This document shows, one piece after another, positions 1 to 4,712 of a stretch of DNA of 9,465 bases; within the stretch, counting starts at the first letter, position 1; each line of letters starts with the position of its first letter. The notes under the pieces were generated by a model, which saw only the letters and a list, made by a program, of their open reading frames with translations, was not told where the DNA came from and ran no database searches. This DNA is from DASPXK01 sp035637315. GTDB taxonomy: Bacteria > Chloroflexota > UBA6077 > JACCZL01. The stretch covers positions 1 to 9,465 of the forward strand of contig DASPXK010000179.1 in assembly GCA_035637315.1 (NCBI GenBank). Direction: 5' to 3'. A program made the position numbers and the translations under genes.

Positions 1-110
1 GCGCCGTTGGTGAACACCACCCGCGCGCCGCCTGCCCGCCGCCCCGCCAGCCCGGCCAGCAAATCGTCGAGCTCGACGAGCTTGGAACGAGCCGAACCCT
101 CACGATCCAC
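1..110 (-). CDS. RfaE2/HldE-C-like adenylyltransferase, N-terminal fragment (runs off the left edge)
   Basis: Reading the minus strand from GTG at 110 gives an open frame to the window edge, about 36 residues. It begins with a short polar stretch, then RSKLVELDDLLAGLAG, then RVVFTNGA. Bacterial D-glycero-beta-D-manno-heptose-1-phosphate adenylyltransferases (RfaE2, or the C-terminal half of HldE) typically start with RSK(I/L)V..(D/E)(E/D)L, a basic/alanine-rich helix and (R/K)VVFTNG(C/V/A)FD, where the last motif opens the nucleotide-binding Rossmann fold just before the HxGH signature. HxGH would lie beyond the edge. The function would be nucleotidyl transfer to a sugar phosphate for glycan precursor synthesis. 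An adjacent in-frame GTG at 113 is an equally possible start, and no clear Shine-Dalgarno sequence is visible because the upstream DNA is the 7-bp repeat array. The family call rests on recognising a short N-terminus, so a related cytidylyltransferase-fold enzyme is possible. Confidence 0.62.
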   Translation of the reverse strand, partial: MDREGSARSKLVELDDLLAGLAGRRAGGARVVFTNG

Positions 111-111
111 C

Positions 112-188
112 ACTCGCCACTCGCTACTCGCTACTCGCCACTCGCTACTCGCTACTCGCTACTCGCTACTCGCTAGTCGCTACTCGCC
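112..188. repeat. 7-bp tandem repeat array, 11 units of ACTCGCT/ACTCGCC
   Basis: Eleven head-to-tail heptamers occupy the array. Seven are ACTCGCT, three are ACTCGCC (112-118, 133-139, 182-188) and one is AGTCGCT (175-181). The array fills nearly all of the gap between the divergent adenylyltransferase and hydrolase genes and ends 6 bp before an AT-rich octamer that may carry their promoters. A 7-bp period is not a multiple of three, so it is unlikely to be coding, although an open frame happens to run through it on the plus strand. It resembles the short heptameric intergenic repeats known from several bacterial phyla. No function is evident. Confidence 0.9.
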
Positions 189-193
189 CCTAG

Positions 194-200
194 TTATACT
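194..200. promoter_or_regulatory. Possible overlapping divergent -10 elements (GTTATACT)
   Basis: In otherwise GC-rich DNA the octamer GTTATACT reads TATACT on the plus strand (195-200), six bases before the GTG at 207. On the minus strand it reads TATAAC (199-194), facing the adenylyltransferase. The plus-strand spacing would put the transcription start on or next to the GTG, that is, a leaderless mRNA, which agrees with the lack of a Shine-Dalgarno sequence there. No good -35 box is seen for either direction. If the minus-strand element is used, the whole heptamer array would be 5' UTR. This is inference from motif and spacing. Confidence 0.4.
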
Positions 201-206
201 GCCCAC

Positions 207-871
207 GTGGACGCGGTCGAGCTGATGGTCCGCGGCGTCGTTGTGGGCCTCTTCCAGGAGAACTGCTACCTGATCGGCTCACGCCGCGGCGGCGAGGCGG
301 TGTGCGTCGATCCCGGCGACGAGCCGGCCGAGATCATGGTCCTGCGCGCGACATGGGGGTCCGAATCACTAAGATCGTCTGCACGCACGCGCACCTCGAC
401 CACATCATGGCCGCCCGCGCGATTAAGGAGGCGACCAACGCCCCGTTCCTGCTCCATTCGGCCGACCTGGCACTGGCCGAGCGAGTGCCCGAGACGGCCC
501 GGATGTGGATCGGCTCGGAGGTCCCGCCTCCACCCAGGCCCGACTTCCTGGTCAGTGACGGCGACGACGTCGAGATACCCGGCCTCGAGCTGAAGGTGCT
601 CCACACGCCCGGCCACACACAGGGCAGCGTCTCGCTGTACGGGGGTGGGATGTTGTTCAGCGGCGACACCCTCTTCCGTGGCTCGATCGGCCGGACCGAC
701 CTGCCCGGCGGGGACTATGGCCAGCTCATGCGGACCATCGCCAACGGCCTGCTGTTGCTCCCAGACGACACGGTGGTCTTGCCCGGCCACATGCAGCAGA
801 CCACGATCGGAGCGGAGCGAGCGGAGAACCCCTTCATCCTGGAAGAGCTCGCCCGCCGCCGCGACGGTTGA
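207..871 (+). CDS. Glyoxalase-II-like metallo-beta-lactamase fold hydrolase, frameshifted
   Basis: Two overlapping reading frames together make one complete MBL-fold protein. The first, from GTG at 207, encodes the opening strands (VVGLFQENCYLIG, VCVDPGDEPAEIM). The second, from about 347, continues with RDMGVRITKIVCTHAHLDHI to the TGA at 869-871. Restoring one lost base within 342-349 gives about 221 residues, a normal size for YcbL-type single-domain glyoxalase-II-like enzymes. In the restored numbering the metal ligands are all present: H61, H63, D65 and H66 in THAHLDH, H137 in TPGHT, D154 in SGDTL and H195 in LPGH. The expected activity is thioester hydrolysis, such as S-lactoylglutathione-like substrates, in the cytoplasm, but the substrate is not determined by sequence. 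The break lies in an alternating GC run (344-350), so a sequencing error or a recent mutation are both possible. Without repair, initiation at ATG 353 would give a form lacking the first strands. Confidence 0.85.
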
Positions 872-892
872 CACGTTCTTCAGTACCGCCAC

Positions 893-920
893 CCGTCAGC
901 GAGCGGCCGCTCCCTGACGG
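893..920. terminator. Composite hairpin in the convergent gap, probable bidirectional terminator
   Basis: CCGTCAG (893-899) pairs with CTGACGG (914-920). Inside, GAGCGGCCGCTC (901-912) is itself a perfect palindrome, and a single C-C mismatch separates the two stems. The result is a GC-rich stem of about 13 pairs, shorter by two or so when a tight loop is allowed. It lies between two converging genes, the hydrolase ending at 871 and moaA ending at 941, as expected for a terminator serving both. Neither side has a run of T residues, so classical intrinsic termination is not assured, and an mRNA 3'-end stabilising structure is the alternative. Confidence 0.55.
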
Positions 921-940
921 TCACGGTACCGTATCGTCCC

Positions 941-1999
941 CTACCCCCCGATCTGGGACATGCTGCGCGAGGCCCGCTGGAACGCCGCGCCTTCGTTGAT
1001 CTTGTGCTTCTTTTCCTTGTTCGCGACCGCCGTCAGGAAGATCTCGGCCAGCTCCTGATCGGTGGCCCCGGCCCGCATCGGGACCCGTAGGTCCCATTCG
1101 TCGATCGAGAACAGGCAGGTCCGAATCTGGCCATCGGCGGTCAGGCGGATCCGATTGCAGGTCGCGCAGAATGGCTCGCTGACCGGGTTGATGAAGCCGA
1201 TCTCGCCGATCCCATCCGCGAAGCGGTAGCGGTTGGAGGTCGAGCTGGGGTCCTGGTGGGGGACCGGGAGCAGGGGCATGAAATCGCGCTCGATGATCGC
1301 CTTGATCTCGCCCCCGGTCAAGACCCTCTCGCGCTCCCACTTGCCATCCGCGTCGAGTGGCATGAACTCGATGAAGCGGACCACGTATGGCTTGCGCCGC
1401 GCGAGCCTGGCGAACTCGACCACCTCGTCCTCGGTGAAGTCTCGCATCGCGACCGCGTTGACTTTGATCGGCCGAATCGACGGATAGCGCTCCAGCTCCT
1501 CGAGGCCCTCCAGCACCTGCTCGAGGAACGGGCGGCGTGTGATCTGGTGGAACTTATCGTGGCTGAGCGTGTCGAGGCTGACGTTGATCCTGGTCAAGCC
1601 GGCCTCGGCCAGCTCCCTGGCGAGCCGCTTGAGCAGGAAGCCATTAGTGGTCAGACTCAGGCTCTTGAGGTCCTCGATCCACGACAGCTCTCGGATCAGG
1701 TCGGGCAGGCCGGGCCTCAGCGTCGGCTCGCCGCCGGTCAGGCGGATCTCCTTGATTCCCAGCTCGACGCTGACTCGGGCCAGTCTGACGATCTCCGGAT
1801 AGGTGAGGACCAGGTCGCTTTTGAGCCACTGGAGGCCCTCCTCCGGCATGCAGTAGACGCAGCGGAAGTTACAGCGATCGGTGATCGAGATCCGAAGGTC
1901 CTCGATATGGCGGCCGAAGCTGTCGACCAATTTGCCGTCCACGCCGGTAGCGGGAAGGCTCTGCGGTCGATCGATGAGCTCGAGCGGTGGAGCGGTCAA
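941..1999 (-). CDS. moaA: GTP 3',8-cyclase MoaA (molybdenum cofactor biosynthesis)
   Basis: This 352-residue radical-SAM enzyme is close to the usual MoaA length of 320-350. With MoaC it converts GTP to cyclic pyranopterin monophosphate, the first step of molybdopterin synthesis, in the cytoplasm. The N-terminal radical-SAM cluster motif CxxxCxxC is at C43, C47 and C50 (RCNFRCVYCMP), followed by the SAM-binding LTGGEPTLR. The second, C-terminal [4Fe-4S] site that holds GTP is C278, C281 and C295 (FCATCNRIRLTADG, TCLF). The protein ends in the conserved double glycine (SQIGG), so the C-terminus is intact. The start is taken as TTG at 1999, which gives about 25 extra residues before the conserved DSFGR..EDLRIS block. 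GTG at 1942 (residue 20) is a possible later start, but it has no visible ribosome site, while AGGA lies 4 nt upstream of the TTG. No other moa, moe or molybdoenzyme gene is in the window. Confidence 0.96.
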   Translation of the reverse strand: MTAPPLELIDRPQSLPATGVDGKLVDSFGRHIEDLRISITDRCNFRCVYCMPEEGLQWLKSDLVLTYPEIVRLARVSVELGIKEIRLTGGEPTLRPGLPDLIRELSWIEDLKSLSLTTNGFLLKRLARELAEAGLTRINVSLDTLSHDKFHQITRRPFLEQVLEGLEELERYPSIRPIKVNAVAMRDFTEDEVVEFARLARRKPYVVRFIEFMPLDADGKWERERVLTGGEIKAIIERDFMPLLPVPHQDPSSTSNRYRFADGIGEIGFINPVSEPFCATCNRIRLTADGQIRTCLFSIDEWDLRVPMRAGATDQELAEIFLTAVANKEKKHKINEGAAFQRASRSMSQIGG

Positions 2000-2035
2000 C
2001 GAATCCTATCCAAGTGATCGGATTTTGTCTGTGGA

Positions 2036-2041
2036 AGTATA
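2036..2041 (-). promoter_or_regulatory. Candidate -10 element for moaA
   Basis: The minus strand reads TATACT here, placing a transcription start about 30 nt upstream of the moaA TTG at 1999. The sequence 17-18 bp further upstream has no convincing -35 match (TGGTCG at best). The rest of the 218-bp divergent gap (2000-2217) shows no clear riboswitch, palindrome or small gene. I do not see a molybdenum-cofactor riboswitch here. Confidence 0.3.
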
Positions 2042-2217
2042 TCCCAGGCGAGCGCAGGCGACCATCTACGTCCTACCAACCGAGCCCGGCTTGTCCGGCC
2101 AAAATCCAATCCAACGCAGCGAGAGCGGTGTAGTAGGCAGTAGCGGGTCGACCGACGGTTGGCCCGACGAACAGGGTCCTGCGCCCCAGCGGGGCTCAGC
2201 GAGGAGATCGATCACCC

Positions 2218-3660
2218 ATGCCAAAGACATCCACCAGCCACTCGTCCCGGGCGCGGCCACTCTGGCGCATGAGCGCACTCGTGGTGCTGCTCCTACTAGC
2301 GATCTTCGCCCAGGCCGCGCACGCGGCGTTGATCGGCGGATCGGCCGCGCCGGCCCCCACGCTCGGCACGGCCCGCTCGCCGGATCGAGCCGACGCTCCC
2401 AAGGCATACGTCGGGCTCTTCAAGGACAACGCCGTCGCCGTCGTCGATACGCTCGCCGATCGCGTCCTCAGCACCATTCCGGTCCCGCCCGGCCCGCACG
2501 GCCTGGTGGTCACCCCGGACGGCCGTAAGGCCTACGTCAGCAGCGATGGGGCATCGACGGTCTCCGTCATCGACACCGCGACCGACCGAGTGATGCGTAG
2601 CATCGAGGTTGGGCCGACGCCGCACGGCCTGGCGATTACGCCCAACGGGGACCGGGTGCTGGTAGCCGGCTTCGGCAGCAACCGGGCCGAGATCGTCGAC
2701 ACTTCGAGCGACCAGGTCGTCGGCCAGGTGCCCGTGCCCCAGCCGCATAACAGCGCCATCAGTCCAGACGGGCGGACCGCCTACGTCGGCTCGCAGCAGC
2801 AGGGCGCGACGGCGCTGGCCATCCTGGACCTCACAGCCATGGCCCAGGTCGGCAGCGTGCCGCTGGACAGGACGCCGCGCGCGCTGAGCTTCAGCCCGGA
2901 CGGCAAGTGGCTGTACTTCACGGTCGCCGGCGCGGACGCCGTGCAGGTGCTCGATCCCGCCACCAACCAGGTGGTGGCCCACATCGCGGTCGGCGCCTCG
3001 CCGCATTTCCCCGTGTTCACGCCCGATGGCCAGTACGGACTCGTGGTCAGCCAGGGGCCCGGCGAGCTGGCCCTCTTGGATCCGGCTAGCAGCTCGGTCA
3101 GCGCCACGCTCACGGTGGGTAGCGCGCCACACTGGATCGCCATCAGCTCGGACGGCCGCACCGCCTACGTGACCAACGAGACCTCCAACGATCTGTCGGT
3201 CGTGGACCTCGCCAGCCGCCAGGTGACGGCCACCATGCCAGTCGGCAACGGCCCGCGCAAGATCGCCGTACAGCCGGGCCCGGCAGTGAGCGCCGCCCCC
3301 GGTCCGTCCACGGGGACCACTACGCAAGCTAGTGGGTCGATCAAGCTCGGCGACGCCGGGCTTGCGGACCACGGAATGACTGACGCGACCGGCCACGTCT
3401 CGCTGAAGCTCGAGGCCGACGACTACTACTTCTCGCCCACGTTCATCCGTGGCCAGCCCGGACAGAAGCTGACGTTGGAGGTCGCCAACGAATCGGGAAC
3501 GCTCCACAACCTGAGCATGCCGGCCCTCGGGCTCGACAACGACATCCCACCCAGGGGGACGGCGGAGGTGGAGGTGAGCTTCCCCGACTCGGGGACGGTC
3601 CGCTTCTTCTGCAAATTCCATGCGGCCCTGGGCATGAGCGGCGAGCTGCAGGCGGTATAG
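2218..3660 (+). CDS. Secreted seven-bladed YVTN beta-propeller fused to a C-terminal type-1 copper cupredoxin domain
   Basis: This is a 480-residue exported protein. Residues 1-36 form a signal peptide: basic start, hydrophobic core SALVVLLLLAIFAQ, then AHA as signal-peptidase site. Residues of about 60-350 contain seven copies of a propeller repeat (VxVID..T..V...I.VG..PHGLAITPDGR.AYV), enough for a closed propeller of the YVTN/surface-layer type. A Thr/Ser/Pro-rich linker leads to a cupredoxin domain (about 390-480) with the type-1 copper ligands H430 (TLHNLS), C465, H468 (FFCKFH) and M473 (LGMSGEL). It is not a CuA site, because the second Cys of C-x3-C is absent. The order propeller then cupredoxin recalls nitrous oxide reductase, but there is no CuA site, so the role is probably electron transfer or copper binding outside the membrane. 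ATG 2218 has GAGGAG at 2201-2206, 11 nt upstream. The sigma-factor gene follows after 10 bp, so the two are probably co-transcribed. Confidence 0.9.
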   Translation: MPKTSTSHSSRARPLWRMSALVVLLLLAIFAQAAHAALIGGSAAPAPTLGTARSPDRADAPKAYVGLFKDNAVAVVDTLADRVLSTIPVPPGPHGLVVTPDGRKAYVSSDGASTVSVIDTATDRVMRSIEVGPTPHGLAITPNGDRVLVAGFGSNRAEIVDTSSDQVVGQVPVPQPHNSAISPDGRTAYVGSQQQGATALAILDLTAMAQVGSVPLDRTPRALSFSPDGKWLYFTVAGADAVQVLDPATNQVVAHIAVGASPHFPVFTPDGQYGLVVSQGPGELALLDPASSSVSATLTVGSAPHWIAISSDGRTAYVTNETSNDLSVVDLASRQVTATMPVGNGPRKIAVQPGPAVSAAPGPSTGTTTQASGSIKLGDAGLADHGMTDATGHVSLKLEADDYYFSPTFIRGQPGQKLTLEVANESGTLHNLSMPALGLDNDIPPRGTAEVEVSFPDSGTVRFFCKFHAALGMSGELQAV

Positions 3661-3670
3661 TGAGGCCGAG

Positions 3671-4693
3671 TTGAAGGTGATCCGCCCGACGCCATCCGAC
3701 CAGGATTCCAGCGACGAGGAGCTGATGCTCCAGCTGGCCGACGGCCGCCAGGAAGCGCTCGGGCCGCTCTACAGCCGCTACGCCCCGCTGATCTTCAATC
3801 TGGCGGCCCAGTCGCTAGAGCGCACCGCGGCGGAGGAGATCGTCCAGGACGTCTTCCTGGCAATCTGGCGGCGGGCGGGCACCTTCGATCCCCAGCGCGG
3901 GAGCTTCCGTCCCTGGGTACTGCAGACCGCCCACTTCCGGATCCTCAACGAGCTGCGCCGCCAGAGGCGCCAGCCCCAGACCGAGCCCGATCCGGACGGT
4001 CTCCGCCTCGCAGACCTGCCCGACCGTGGGCCGGAGCCGGCCGAGACGGCCTGGCGTGAGTACCGCCGCGCCGCGCTCCAGTCGGCGCTCGAGGAGCTTG
4101 CCCCGCCCCAACGGCACGCCCTGGGGCTGGCCTTCTACGACGAGCTGAGCCATGCCCAGGTAGCGGACGCGCTCGACGTGCCGCTCGGGACCGCCAAGAC
4201 TCGGATCCGAGCCGGCCTCGAGAGCCTGCGCGGCAAGCTAGCCCCGCTCATCGCCGCCCTCGCCCTGGGCGGCATCCTCGCGGTGCTCGGCATCCGCTAC
4301 CAGTCCGAGCGAGCCGCCCTCCAACGCGACGAGCGCGCCCTGAGCCTCGTCACGTCCAGTGACGCCGAGGTGGTCCGACTGGCGGCGGCGCCGGGCGTGC
4401 CCGAAGCCGTGCACGGGACCTATCGTGGCAGGCCGGGAGCCAACATCGCCCTGATGACTCTATCTAACTTCCCGCCGCCACCGCCCGGCCAGACCTATCA
4501 GGCCTGGCTGCTCTACGACGGCAGTTGGACTTCTCTCGGCACGGCCCAACCGGACGCGAGTGGTAGTGCCCGCCTGATCGGCGAAGATGCCGCGCTGGCC
4601 CGGCCGCCCGAAGCGATCCAGGTGACGCTGGAACCGGCCGGCGGCAGCCCGGCCCCTAGCGGGCCGGTGCTCATCACCTGGCCGAGCCGCTGA
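3671..4693 (+). CDS. Membrane-tethered ECF sigma factor fused to an RskA-like anti-sigma domain
   Basis: One 340-residue frame carries what are normally two proteins. Residues of about 30-100 are sigma region 2 (LYSRYAPLIFNLA, AEEIVQDVFLAIWR, FRPWVLQTAHFRILNELRR). Residues of about 135-190 are region 4, with helix-turn-helix LSHAQVADALDVPLGTAKTR. Residues 191-208 are a hydrophobic membrane helix (APLIAALALGGILAVLGI). Residues of about 225-340 match the extracytoplasmic C-terminal domain of RskA anti-sigma factors (LSNFPPPPPGQTYQAWLLYD, SLGTAQPDASG, VTLEPAGGSPAPSGPVLI). The usual cytoplasmic anti-sigma (zinc-finger) domain is missing, so the sigma part is itself anchored in the membrane. By analogy with RskA and related factors it may be released by regulated proteolysis, which is inference. 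TTG 3671 is chosen because GAGG lies 5 nt upstream; GTG 3677 is an alternative. It follows the propeller-cupredoxin gene by 10 bp and probably regulates it or the neighbouring copper genes. Confidence 0.88.
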   Translation: MKVIRPTPSDQDSSDEELMLQLADGRQEALGPLYSRYAPLIFNLAAQSLERTAAEEIVQDVFLAIWRRAGTFDPQRGSFRPWVLQTAHFRILNELRRQRRQPQTEPDPDGLRLADLPDRGPEPAETAWREYRRAALQSALEELAPPQRHALGLAFYDELSHAQVADALDVPLGTAKTRIRAGLESLRGKLAPLIAALALGGILAVLGIRYQSERAALQRDERALSLVTSSDAEVVRLAAAPGVPEAVHGTYRGRPGANIALMTLSNFPPPPPGQTYQAWLLYDGSWTSLGTAQPDASGSARLIGEDAALARPPEAIQVTLEPAGGSPAPSGPVLITWPSR

Positions 4694-4696
4694 GGC

Positions 4697-4712
4697 CCGG
4701 TCAGGGGACCGG
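4697..4712. terminator. Short palindrome at the junction of converging genes
   Basis: CCGGTC (4697-4702) and GACCGG (4707-4712) form a perfect 6-bp stem with the 4-nt loop AGGG. It spans the 7-bp gap between the sigma-RskA stop (4691-4693) and the oppositely oriented CopCD stop (4701-4703), and it includes the last codons of CopCD. There is no T-run on either side. A transcription-stopping or anti-read-through role is plausible from position only. Confidence 0.3.

Noticed and set aside
112..188. CRISPR array
   Set aside because: The repeat is 7 bp and directly tandem, with no spacers and no cas genes nearby.
7..225. 72-codon plus-strand frame across the heptamer array
   Set aside because: Its C-terminal half is only translated tandem repeat, and its first part is antisense to the conserved adenylyltransferase N-terminus.
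1256..2017. 253-codon open frame on the plus strand opposite moaA
   Set aside because: moaA on the other strand has all its cluster motifs; the antisense frame is Leu/Asp/Glu/Gln-rich without any domain.
2000..2217. Molybdenum-cofactor riboswitch or small RNA upstream of moaA
   Set aside because: No extended set of paired elements is visible by eye, and the moaA leader implied by the candidate -10 is only about 30 nt.
2296..3621. 441-codon open frame on the minus strand opposite the propeller-cupredoxin gene
   Set aside because: It is a low-complexity Arg/Gly/Val/Asp product repeating in step with the propeller repeats on the other strand, with no start-site signal and no recognisable fold.
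2218..3660. Nitrous oxide reductase (nosZ)
   Set aside because: The propeller-cupredoxin order is similar, but the CuA motif C-x3-C-x3-H is absent and the propeller has YVTN repeats rather than the His ligands of CuZ.
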